The position numbers and the translations under genes are program-made. Positions 51,674-58,899 of a stretch of 64,000 nucleotides of DNA are shown here, piece by piece. Origin of the DNA: Bin87 sp965219925 (GTDB lineage Bacteria > Chloroflexota > Dehalococcoidia > Lucifugimonadales > UBA3495). The stretch lies in contig OZ244795.1 in assembly GCA_965219925.1 (NCBI GenBank), positions 124,001 through 188,000 of the forward strand. The letters are read 5' to 3'. Positions within the stretch are counted from its first letter, which is position 1. Each line of letters begins with the position of its first letter. A model generated the notes under the pieces. That model made no database searches and was not told the DNA's origin. It saw only the letters and a program-made list of their open reading frames with translations.

Positions 51674-51703
51674 GGCAGCCGTGTGGGATACTGGACGGCG
51701 GAG
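51674..51703. repeat. 30-bp direct repeat, copy B
   Basis: GGCAGCCGTGTGGGATACTG with GACGGCGGAG begins 2 nt after the toxin stop and ends 7 nt before the ATG of the methyltransferase fragment. It is the second copy of the repeat at 51036-51065, so the two copies bracket the toxin-antitoxin module. Confidence 0.8.
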
Positions 51704-51710
51704 CAAGCAA

Positions 51711-52057
51711 ATGACCAACTTCACCGACAAAACCATCTGGACGGGCGACAACCTGGACATCCTGCGCGGCCTTAACTCTGCGTCGGTTGACCTCATCTAC
51801 CTGGACCCACCCTTCAACTCCAACCGCAACTATGCCGCTCCGCCTTCGAGTTCCGCCACCTGGAGGTTGACTACGTTATCCCCCAATCCGGCGGTGGCAC
51901 CAACCATATCGAGAACCTGCAGCTGCTGTGCGCCCACTGCAATCGGGTGAAAGGGGATAGGCCGCAGGAGTACCTGGTGGCCCGGCTGCGGGAGACGGGC
52001 ATGGCGGCTTATAAGGAGATTCGTAGAAATGAAATCGCGATCAAAAGAATTGACTGA
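51711..52057 (+). pseudogene. DNA methyltransferase-HNH gene with an internal deletion
   Basis: From ATG 51711 the frame reads TDKTIWTGDNLDILRGLNSA, then VDLIYLDPPFNSNRNYAA, the motif IV region (DPPF) of a site-specific adenine or cytosine-N4 methyltransferase. It then jumps, in another frame, to FEFRHLEVDYVIPQSGGGTN, then HIENLQLLCAHCNRVKGDRP, an HNH-type C-terminal domain ending at 52057. The middle of the protein is missing, and the first His of HNH reads Tyr (VDYVIP). It overlaps the start of the next gene by about 29 bp. Confidence 0.72.
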
Positions 52058-53024
52058 CCGAGCGATAGCGGCTATGTCGGCTGCCATCGAAATCTACAAC
52101 AAACCAGTATTTCCTTACCGGGGCGAGTCGTTTGCTATCCTCGCCGTTAATGGCTGGGAACTCCTCTTAAAAGCCAAATGGTTGGGCCTACATCAAAACA
52201 AAGAAGCGAGCTTGTACGTACGTTCCTACAAAAGAAACGCCAACGGGGAATTGAGCAAGAAGAGCTACATTAGAAAGACTCGTTCTGGAACTCCTTACAC
52301 ATATAGCTTAGATCATCTGGCAAGACAATTAGTTGACCGTAACGCTCTCGATCCTTCTGCATACCGTAATATAGCAGTAATGCTGGAATTCCGAGATTGT
52401 GCTACTCATTTTTACAATCAGTCTGCGGAGTTCAGGACACGTTTGTATGCCATTGGTGCAGCCTGCGTCAGGAATTTCGCTATCGCTATGCGCGACTGGT
52501 TCGGGCGAGAACTTTCCAAGTTTGACGTACATTTAATGCCGTTGGCATTTATCGATTTGCCTTCCAATGTGCAAGGGTCTTTACTCAATGTAGCAGAGAA
52601 GAAATTTTTGGCATTTCTGGAAGAGAACGATCAAGCCGAGGTTGACGCCGTATCTCCTTACTCGGTCTCTGTGAACGTTAATATCACATTTATCAAGTCC
52701 AATGCACGCGATGCTGTATCGACACGGATTACAACACACCCATCCGCAACACCAATTCGCCTTACGGATGACGAGTTTAAAATAAGGTACCCTTGGAGTT
52801 ACAAGACTCTCACAGATAGGTGTGTGGAACGTTATCAAGATTTCAAACAGAATCAACAGTACCATAATACCCGTAAACAACTAGAAAGAAGACCGGGTTT
52901 CGCAATGACCCGATTTCTGAATCCGGACAATCCTAATAGTGCGAAGACTACTTTCTACAATCCAAGCATTCTAACTGAGTTAGACAAACGATATATGAGA
53001 AAAGAAACACGAATAGTTGTCTAG
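52029..53024 (+). CDS. DUF3644 domain protein with HEPN-like R-x4-H motif
   Basis: This 331-aa protein, SKELTDRAIAAMSAAIEIYN then ILAVNGWELLLKAKWLGLHQ, matches the DUF3644 pattern. The segment VMLEFRDCATHFYNQ carries R-x4-H, the catalytic-type motif of HEPN ribonucleases, so RNA cleavage is a reasonable inference. The gene is clearly AT-richer than its neighbours, signalling transfer. It overlaps a broken methyltransferase-HNH gene and is close to a toxin-antitoxin pair, restriction genes and Uma2, which is the context of phage-defence clusters. No ribosome-binding site better than GTAGAAATG is seen. Confidence 0.75.
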   Translation: MKSRSKELTDRAIAAMSAAIEIYNKPVFPYRGESFAILAVNGWELLLKAKWLGLHQNKEASLYVRSYKRNANGELSKKSYIRKTRSGTPYTYSLDHLARQLVDRNALDPSAYRNIAVMLEFRDCATHFYNQSAEFRTRLYAIGAACVRNFAIAMRDWFGRELSKFDVHLMPLAFIDLPSNVQGSLLNVAEKKFLAFLEENDQAEVDAVSPYSVSVNVNITFIKSNARDAVSTRITTHPSATPIRLTDDEFKIRYPWSYKTLTDRCVERYQDFKQNQQYHNTRKQLERRPGFAMTRFLNPDNPNSAKTTFYNPSILTELDKRYMRKETRIVV

Positions 53025-53073
53025 AAATATAAGGTACATCCCCCACCCCTCCCGCATAAGCACCCCCCAATCC

Positions 53074-53082
53074 TGCTATAAT
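53074..53082 (+). promoter_or_regulatory. Extended -10 promoter element before Uma2
   Basis: TGCTATAAT (TGnTATAAT) lies 40 nt before the ATG at 53123, a full extended -10 consensus with no clear -35. Confidence 0.55.
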
Positions 53083-53122
53083 GCCGCTGTCAGATCAACG
53101 TTGCCCGACCGGTTGATGCAAT

Positions 53123-53677
53123 ATGACCACTACCCCGAAACTCGTAACCGCCGATGAATTGCTGCTGATGCCCGACGACGGGTATCGGTATGAGCTGGTG
53201 CAAGGAGTATTGACCCAAGAGATGCCGCCGCCAGGGAAGGAACACGGGGTCGTATCCAGCAGGTTTGGCGCGGCTCTCAGCCACTATTCCGACTCCAACG
53301 ACTACGGCACCGTTGGCGACAACCACGGCTATCGGCTGGAATCCAACCCGGACACGGTACGCGCTCCCGATGTGGCCTGGTTTGCTCCGGGACACCCGGC
53401 AGAATCCGCCACCGGCTATCCTGAACAAGCCCCTGACCTGGTGGTGGAGGTTAAATCGCCCAACGATTCGCCGCAGGATATGGCGGCGCGAGCGGCCATG
53501 TGGCTCAGCTTCGCCAGCCGGGAAGTTTGGGTTGCCGACCCGGAGCCGGTTACCGTAACCAGATACCGGCCAGGCGATGAGCCGGTAGTGTTAGGCGAGG
53601 ATGATGTCCTCGACGGCGGTGAGTTGCTGCCCGGTTTCACCTCTCCGGTCTGGCAACTCTTCCGACGGCATCGCTAA
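53123..53677 (+). CDS. Uma2-family putative endonuclease
   Basis: This is a 184-aa Uma2 (DUF820) protein: LVTADELLLMPDDGYRYELV, RAPDVAWFAP (PD site), PDLVVEVKSPNDSPQDMAARAAMWLSF (ExK catalytic pair EVK) and EVWVADPEP. The catalytic-type ExK is complete here, unlike EVA in the 45.8-kb copy. The role of the family is not known. It has its own extended -10 promoter. It closes the accessory zone on this side. Confidence 0.87.
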   Translation: MTTTPKLVTADELLLMPDDGYRYELVQGVLTQEMPPPGKEHGVVSSRFGAALSHYSDSNDYGTVGDNHGYRLESNPDTVRAPDVAWFAPGHPAESATGYPEQAPDLVVEVKSPNDSPQDMAARAAMWLSFASREVWVADPEPVTVTRYRPGDEPVVLGEDDVLDGGELLPGFTSPVWQLFRRHR

Positions 53678-53710
53678 CCCCGTCTCCCTTCCGGCCAAGC
53701 CGGCCGCCGG

Positions 53711-53719
53711 TGTTATAAT
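53711..53719 (+). promoter_or_regulatory. Extended -10 promoter element before the MFS gene
   Basis: TGTTATAAT (TGnTATAAT) lies 27 nt before the TTG start at 53747, followed by an AGGAG ribosome-binding site. Confidence 0.5.
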
Positions 53720-53746
53720 CGGCGCCGGTTTCGCAGGAGAGGGTAT

Positions 53747-55009
53747 TTGGCCACATTGATCGGCTCCCGCGCGACGGAAACCTTCCAGTCCTTCCGCCGC
53801 CGCGATTTCACCCTGGTTTGGGTTTCCGCCAACATCGCGATGATAGGGCGGCAGATGGAGGTCATCGCCGTTTCCTGGCTGGTGGTGCAGCTCACCGGCG
53901 GCAACGAGGTGCTGGTCAGCTTGGCGGGTGCTGCGGCGCTGGGACTGGCGTTTCTTTCGGTATTTGCCGGCGCGGTGGTTGACCGGCTGCCGCGGCGTCT
54001 CTTGATGGGAACAATGCAGTTCATTGCAGCGGGACTGGCCGTCCTGATGATGGTGTTGTTGCTGTCGGAGGTCCTGAAGGTATGGATGATCTTCGTCATC
54101 GTGATCGGCGGCGGAGCGTTTCGAACCTTCGAACTGCCGGTCTCGAACGCCCTGATCATCGACACGGTGCCACGGGAAAGACTGAACAACGCGGTGGCGC
54201 TGCTGGGTTTGGGACAGAACCTCACGCAGTTCGTGGGCCCGATTGTGGCGGGGTTCCTTTACACGCCGCTGACCCCGGCGGGCCTGTACGCCTTGATAGC
54301 CGCCCTGTATGCCCTGGGCGGATTTTGCGTGCTGATAGTCAGGACGCGGAACACTACCATCGGCCACACCACTCCCAGGGAAATCCTGATTGGCGTCGCC
54401 GCCGGTTTGTCTCACGTGTGGGAGCGCAAGGAACTGTTGATGGCGCTGGTAATCGCAGCGATGTACAACGTAACCGGTTTCCCGTTTACGACCGCGTTGA
54501 TGCCAATCATCACGGAAAAAGTCCTGAATGCCGGGCCGGAAGTCCTGGGCCTGCTGAACGGGTCGATGGGCGCGGGGGCCGTGATCGGCGCGCTGGTGGT
54601 TGCCAGCATCGGCAATTTCAGGCGTCAGGGATGGTGGATGGTTTGGGCGGTCAACAGCTGGCATGGCTCGATGATACTGTTCGCCGTGGTGGTGATGACG
54701 CTGCCGGGCCTGCTGCCCCTGAAACTGGTCATTGTGGCAGCGATGGCGGTAAAGGTGCTAACCGGCATTGCTCGCGCCTGTTCGCTGCTGCTGGTGATGA
54801 CGGTGCTGATGGGCAGGTCTGACCCGGAATTTCGAGGACGCATGGGTGGATTGAGAGTGTTATCGATTCAGGCTCACTTCCCGGCCAGCGCCCTCAACGG
54901 CTGGATGGCTCGGGAGATCGGAGCGCCCATGACCGCACTGACGCTTGGGGTCGCCGGAACTGCCGCTGTGTTGCTGTGCCTCCTGTCACGCCGCCTGCGC
55001 GAAGCCTGA
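53747..55009 (+). CDS. MFS transporter (EntS-like exporter type)
   Basis: This 420-aa major facilitator with about 12 spans carries the N-terminal pattern FRRRDFTLVWVSANIAMIGR then EVIAVSWLVVQLTGG, typical of the EntS/drug-exporter-like branch. The loop GAVVDRLPRRLLM matches the MFS motif A (GxxxDRxxRR). The start is TTG 53747, set by AGGAG 7 nt upstream. The substrate is unknown; a drug or metabolite exporter is likely. Confidence 0.88.
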   Translation: MATLIGSRATETFQSFRRRDFTLVWVSANIAMIGRQMEVIAVSWLVVQLTGGNEVLVSLAGAAALGLAFLSVFAGAVVDRLPRRLLMGTMQFIAAGLAVLMMVLLLSEVLKVWMIFVIVIGGGAFRTFELPVSNALIIDTVPRERLNNAVALLGLGQNLTQFVGPIVAGFLYTPLTPAGLYALIAALYALGGFCVLIVRTRNTTIGHTTPREILIGVAAGLSHVWERKELLMALVIAAMYNVTGFPFTTALMPIITEKVLNAGPEVLGLLNGSMGAGAVIGALVVASIGNFRRQGWWMVWAVNSWHGSMILFAVVVMTLPGLLPLKLVIVAAMAVKVLTGIARACSLLLVMTVLMGRSDPEFRGRMGGLRVLSIQAHFPASALNGWMAREIGAPMTALTLGVAGTAAVLLCLLSRRLREA

Positions 55010-55342
55010 TGCCCTCACGCGTACCCACTTTGTCATTGCGAGCGCAGCGTGGCAATCTCGCAAGGGGCACATCCCTCCCTGCGCCAACGAGATTACCGCG
55101 CTGCGCTTGCAATGACAAAGGGCCAGGTGGGGCTGCAAAAGTGGGAACCCGTGCCGCCTCAGGGCCTTTCGATTCTCCCTCTCCCATCAAGGGAGAAGGA
55201 ATTTCTTGTAAAACCGAAAGACCCTGCGTACCGCCTGATGCCAGATGGTATCTTGCGCCGGGATTCGGCATAATGTGGCCGAACTGTGCGACGACGCAAA
55301 TGGATAAGTTGCGGCAACACCGCCAAGACCGAGGAGAGCATA
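55010..55342. repeat. Intergenic region with dispersed-repeat copy (f)
   Basis: No gene is seen. Positions 55014-55120 hold the outer end CTCACGCGTACCCACTTTGT, then TCATTGCGAGCGCAGCGTGG, a different centre, and AACGAGATTACCGCGCTGCG to CAATGACAAAG. Further on is the CCCTCTCCCATCAAGGGAGA palindrome (about 55178-55200). The last ~80 bp are the leader of the cyclase gene. Confidence 0.75.
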
Positions 55343-56278
55343 ATGACTACACCAACCATCCCCACCGAACAGGAAGTATTGGGCTGGTTCGATTCGCTGA
55401 GCAACTGGGGGCGCTGGGGCGACGACGATGAACTGGGCACGTTGAACCTCATTACCGACGCCAAACGGAAACAGGCGGCCGGGTTGGTATCAGAAGGAAT
55501 TACGGTAACCTGCTCCCGCCTGCTGGTGCCTGAAATCGCCCCCGACGTTACCAGCATCCCGCCGTTGCACTACATGGTCAACACCGGTGAGTCTGCCCCG
55601 TCGGAAGGCGGCGGCGGCTCCAGCGATTTCCTGGGGGTGTCTTACCACGGATTGACCATTACGCACCTGGACAGCCTTTGCCATCAGTTCTGGAACGGCA
55701 AGATGTACAACGGCAAGGCAGCCAGCCTGGTCACCTCGGCGGAAAAAGCCACCGCCGGAGCCATCGACAACGCGAAGAACGGCGTCATCACTCGTGGCGT
55801 TTTGCTGGATATTGCCGCCGTCAAGGGCAAGGACTGGCTGGATGCCGGTGAGCCGGTATTTACCGCTGACCTGGAGGCCGCCGAGGAAGCGCAGGGCGTG
55901 CGCGTTACCGAGGGCGACGCGCTGTTGATCCGGCTCGGCTGGTACAAGCGCCGGCAGGAGGTCGGCGCGCCGTCCGCCGCTGAAGGCAGGCCCGGTCTGC
56001 ACGCCGAGACGCTGCCGTGGCTGCGCGAGCGGGGTGTATCCATCGGCGCATGTGACGCCTCCTGGGACGTTGCGCCCAGCGAATACCCATACGTGGGACT
56101 GCCAATCCACAAGGTGGGAATTGTCGGCATGGGGTTGTGGCTGATCGATGCCGCCAACTTCGACGAACTGGCGCCAATCTGCCGCCGACTGAATCGGTGG
56201 GAGTTTATGTTCACGGTAGCCCCCCTGCGCTGGCATAACGCCACCGGCTCCCCGGTGAACCCCCTGGCCACGTTCTAG
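55343..56278 (+). CDS. Cyclase-family (kynurenine formamidase-like) hydrolase
   Basis: This 311-aa protein of the cyclase/KynB-like metal-dependent hydrolase family begins with WFDSLSNWGRWGDDDELGTL, typical of this branch. The metal-site region HGLTITHLDSLCHQFWNGK corresponds to HxGTHxDxxxH, with Ile-Thr replacing the Gly-Thr. A later segment has ACDASWDV. GAGGAG lies 7 nt before ATG 55343, which replaces a longer frame. Natural substrates of this branch are mostly unknown. Confidence 0.88.
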   Translation: MTTPTIPTEQEVLGWFDSLSNWGRWGDDDELGTLNLITDAKRKQAAGLVSEGITVTCSRLLVPEIAPDVTSIPPLHYMVNTGESAPSEGGGGSSDFLGVSYHGLTITHLDSLCHQFWNGKMYNGKAASLVTSAEKATAGAIDNAKNGVITRGVLLDIAAVKGKDWLDAGEPVFTADLEAAEEAQGVRVTEGDALLIRLGWYKRRQEVGAPSAAEGRPGLHAETLPWLRERGVSIGACDASWDVAPSEYPYVGLPIHKVGIVGMGLWLIDAANFDELAPICRRLNRWEFMFTVAPLRWHNATGSPVNPLATF

Positions 56279-56328
56279 CGGCAGCGTTATTGTAAGGGCC
56301 CCGAGGCAAGCCCGGCGCGGGCCGATTC

Positions 56329-56337
56329 TGATAAGAT
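56329..56337 (+). promoter_or_regulatory. Extended -10 element before the first coiled-coil gene copy
   Basis: TGATAAGAT, of extended -10 form, lies upstream of the gene at 56405 and is repeated at 56988-56996 in the second duplication unit. Confidence 0.35.
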
Positions 56338-56404
56338 TGGCCAGTGTATCGAGGCGGGCCGGCGCCGTATGCACGCGGGGAACATAACGCACACCGAATG
56401 ATTA

Positions 56405-56782
56405 ATGATTATGGACACGGATGTAGCAACCATTACGGCGATAGCTGGCGTACTGGCAGTAATTATTTCCATGCTGGCGCTGGTGGGAACCGGAATATCC
56501 CGGTTAAGCCGGCTCAGCAATCAGGTTGCAAACTTGTCAACTCAGGTATCAGAACAGCGACAGGACCTGAATCGCGTCGAGACGGCGTTGCGCACAGAGA
56601 TATACGCTATTCGGGACGAACTGCGCACAGAGATGCGGGCCAACCGTGAGGAACTCCTGGCAGAAATGCGCCGCGGTAACCAGCTGTTGCTCATTGCGCT
56701 GGCAAACCACGAGCACGATGAGAACGGCCATGCCATTTTCACCGCTCCCGTTGGAACCGATGCCAACGGGGCAGACGACTAG
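56405..56782 (+). CDS. Membrane-anchored coiled-coil protein, copy 1
   Basis: This 125-aa protein has one N-terminal span (TAIAGVLAVIISMLALVGTG) and a helical tail with 11-residue repeats of the type AIRDELRTEMR, then HDENGHAIFTAPVG. No family is recognised; short hypothetical proteins with the same span and repeated coil exist in related genomes. It is nearly identical to the copy at 57064 except for two fewer coil repeats. It lies upstream of a truncated CaiB gene inside the duplicated segment. Confidence 0.75.
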   Translation: MIMDTDVATITAIAGVLAVIISMLALVGTGISRLSRLSNQVANLSTQVSEQRQDLNRVETALRTEIYAIRDELRTEMRANREELLAEMRRGNQLLLIALANHEHDENGHAIFTAPVGTDANGADD

Positions 56783-56797
56783 CGGACGGTTTGAGGT

Positions 56798-56945
56798 TTG
56801 ACGCTTGCTTACGACGACTACGGCGACGGCCTGCTGGCGCCCTACCGGGCGCTGGACCTTACCGACAGCAGGGGTCTGCTCTGCGGCAAGATGCTGGCCG
56901 ACATGGGCGCCGACGTGGTGCAGGTCGAGCCACCCTCCGGCAGCG
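56798..56945 (+). pseudogene. Truncated 5' copy of a CaiB/BaiF CoA-transferase gene
   Basis: The first 49 residues (LAYDDYGDGLLAPYRALDLT, then SRGLLCGKMLADMGADVVQV and EPPSGS) match the start of the full gene at 57523, then the frame runs into the second duplication unit. It is the by-product of the tandem duplication and has no function expected. Confidence 0.85.
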
Positions 56946-57670
56946 TTATCGTGAGGGCTCCGAGGCAAGCCCGGCGCGGGCCGATTCTGATAAGATTGGG
57001 CAGTGTATCGAGGCGGGCCGGCGCCGTATGCACGCGGGGAACATAACGCACACCGAATGATTAATGATTATGGACACGGATGTAGCAACCATTACGGCGA
57101 TAGCTGGCGTACTGGCAGTAATTATTTCCATGCTGGCACTGGTGGGAACCGGAATATCCCGGTTAAGCCGGCTCAGCAATCAGGTTGCAAACTTGTCAAC
57201 TCAGGTATCAGAACAGCGGCAGGACCTGAATCGCGTCGAGACGGCGTTGCGCTCTGAGATATACGCTATTCGGGACGAACTGCGCTCTGAGATATACGCT
57301 ATTCGGGACGAACTGCGCACAGAGATGCGGGCTATTCGGGACGAACTGCGTGCAGAGATGCGGGCCAACCGTGAGGAACTCCTGGCAGAAATGCGCCGCG
57401 GTAACCAGCTGTTGCTCATTGCGCTGGCAAACCACGAGCACGATGAGAACGGCCATGCCATTTTCACCTCGCCCGTTGGATCCGATGCCAACGGGGCAGA
57501 CGACTAGCGGACGGTTTGAGGTTTGACGCTTGCTCACGACGACTACGGCGACGGCCTGCTGGCGCCCTACCGGGTGCTGGACCTTACCGACAGCAGGGGT
57601 CTGCTCTGCGGCAAGATGCTGGCCGACATGGGCGCCGACGTGGTGCAGGTGGAGCCACCCTCCGGCAGCG
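56946..57670 (+). repeat. Tandem duplication, unit 2 (725 bp)
   Basis: This unit begins TTATCGTGAGGGCTCC and carries the second coiled-coil gene and the true start of the CaiB gene. It differs from unit 1 by point changes and by 66 bp of added 33-bp repeats. Confidence 0.88.
57064..57507 (+). CDS. Membrane-anchored coiled-coil protein, copy 2 with expanded repeats
   Basis: This 147-aa paralogue of the protein at 56405 has the same N-terminal span and C-terminus. The coil has two extra 11-residue units (AIRDELRSEIY, AIRDELRTEMR, AIRDELRAEMR), encoded by near-identical 33-bp repeats. The hendecad period predicts a straight or slightly right-handed coiled coil. Function unknown. It lies 15 bp before the full CaiB gene. 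Confidence 0.78.
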   Translation: MIMDTDVATITAIAGVLAVIISMLALVGTGISRLSRLSNQVANLSTQVSEQRQDLNRVETALRSEIYAIRDELRSEIYAIRDELRTEMRAIRDELRAEMRANREELLAEMRRGNQLLLIALANHEHDENGHAIFTSPVGSDANGADD

Positions 57671-58797
57671 ATGGCCGACGAATCGGGCCGTTCTACAAGG
57701 ATGAACCGGGCGTGGAGCGCAGTCTGTTCTGGTGGGCATCGTGCGCCAACAAACGCGGCGTGACACTGGACTGCTCCACTGCCGACGGCGGGGCCCTGTT
57801 GCGTCGTTTGATCGCCGGAGCCGACTTCCTCATCGAGTCGTTTGACCCGGGGTTTATGGCCGCCAATGGACTCGCCTATGCTGATTTGCGGGCAATCAAT
57901 CCCAGGCTGGCGATGGTGTCCATCACCGCCTTCGGGCAGGATGGGCCATACGCCGATTATCTCGCATCGGACATTGTGGGTATGGCGCTGGGTGGATTCA
58001 TGCACCTGACCGGCGACAGCGACCGCCCTCCGCTGCGGGTGAGCATGCCCCAGTTCTACCAGCACGGGAGCGCTGCCGGGGCGGCCGGCGCCATGATCGC
58101 CCACACTCACCGCGCCCTCACCGGTGAGGGTCAGCACGTGGATGTGTCCTGCCAGCAGGCGGTGGCCCGCACTCTGGCCCACGCTCCCCAGTATTGGGAC
58201 CTGGAGGGCATCGTACTGAGACGCATGGGCGCGTACCGCGAGTCGGCGGGCGGCACTTTCACGCGTATCAACTGGCCCTGCAAGGATGGATTCGTCAATT
58301 TCCAGCCCGGTGGCGGCACGGCGGGATCAGCGCGGAGCGTGCGTTCGCTGCTGGCGTGGATGGATGAGGAAGGCATGGGCAGCGCCGCCCTGGATGCGGT
58401 CAACTGGGAAGAGCTGGGCTACGGCACGGCTCGGGCGGAGATAATGGAGCAGACCGTGGAAGCCGTGGCTCCTTTCTTTATGACGCATACCCGCAACGAG
58501 TTGGCCGACGGCGCACTGGAGCGACGCATCCTGCTGTTCCCGGTTGCTACGCCGGGAGACATTCTGGAGCACCGCCAGCTGGAGGCCCGCGGGTATTACG
58601 ATCACATCGAACACCCGGATATTGGCGAGACAGTTACCTATCCGGGTCACTTCGTCAAAGACCTCACCGACCCGGCTCGTGTCGGCATACGCCGACCCCC
58701 ACCCCGCGTCGGTGAGCACAACCGGGAAATCTATTGCGGTGAGTTGGGATTGAACGACCGCGATTTAGCTAGGCTTACCGAGCTGGGAATCATTTGA
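57523..58797 (+). CDS. CaiB/BaiF-type CoA-transferase
   Basis: This is a 424-aa class III CoA-transferase that moves CoA between carboxylates through an aspartyl intermediate. Family blocks are YRVLDLTDSRGLLCGKMLAD, MGADVVQVEPPSGS, WASCANKRGVTLD, FLIESFDPGF and SITAFGQDGPYADY. The start is TTG 57523; the ribosome-binding site is weak. A second family member follows about 100 bp on, and such genes are often paired. The truncated start copy at 56798 is the result of a duplication. Confidence 0.9.
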   Translation: MTLAHDDYGDGLLAPYRVLDLTDSRGLLCGKMLADMGADVVQVEPPSGSDGRRIGPFYKDEPGVERSLFWWASCANKRGVTLDCSTADGGALLRRLIAGADFLIESFDPGFMAANGLAYADLRAINPRLAMVSITAFGQDGPYADYLASDIVGMALGGFMHLTGDSDRPPLRVSMPQFYQHGSAAGAAGAMIAHTHRALTGEGQHVDVSCQQAVARTLAHAPQYWDLEGIVLRRMGAYRESAGGTFTRINWPCKDGFVNFQPGGGTAGSARSVRSLLAWMDEEGMGSAALDAVNWEELGYGTARAEIMEQTVEAVAPFFMTHTRNELADGALERRILLFPVATPGDILEHRQLEARGYYDHIEHPDIGETVTYPGHFVKDLTDPARVGIRRPPPRVGEHNREIYCGELGLNDRDLARLTELGII

Positions 58798-58804
58798 GTA
58801 TTTA

Positions 58805-58876
58805 CATCGATGAACAGGATATACAGGATATACAGGATGAATCGTTCCCATCCTGTGCGTCCTGTATATCTATGTT
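58805..58876. repeat. Hairpin-forming intergenic repeat (second ATCCTGT copy)
   Basis: CATCGATGAACAGGATATAC ... TCCTGTATATCTATG can fold on itself. It is related to the hairpin at 40374-40442 and lies between the two CaiB genes. Confidence 0.65.
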
Positions 58877-58899
58877 GGTTACGTAACGGAGAGTGGTCA

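Larger units (their letters stand above)
56287..56945 (+). repeat. Tandem duplication, unit 1 (659 bp)
   Basis: Sequence from TTATTGTAAGGGCCCC to GGCAGCG is repeated at 56946-57670 almost identically. Unit 2 is longer by 66 bp (two extra 33-bp repeats in the coiled-coil gene). Both units end with CGGCAGCG, which also precedes unit 1, so the junction has an 8-bp match. Confidence 0.88.
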
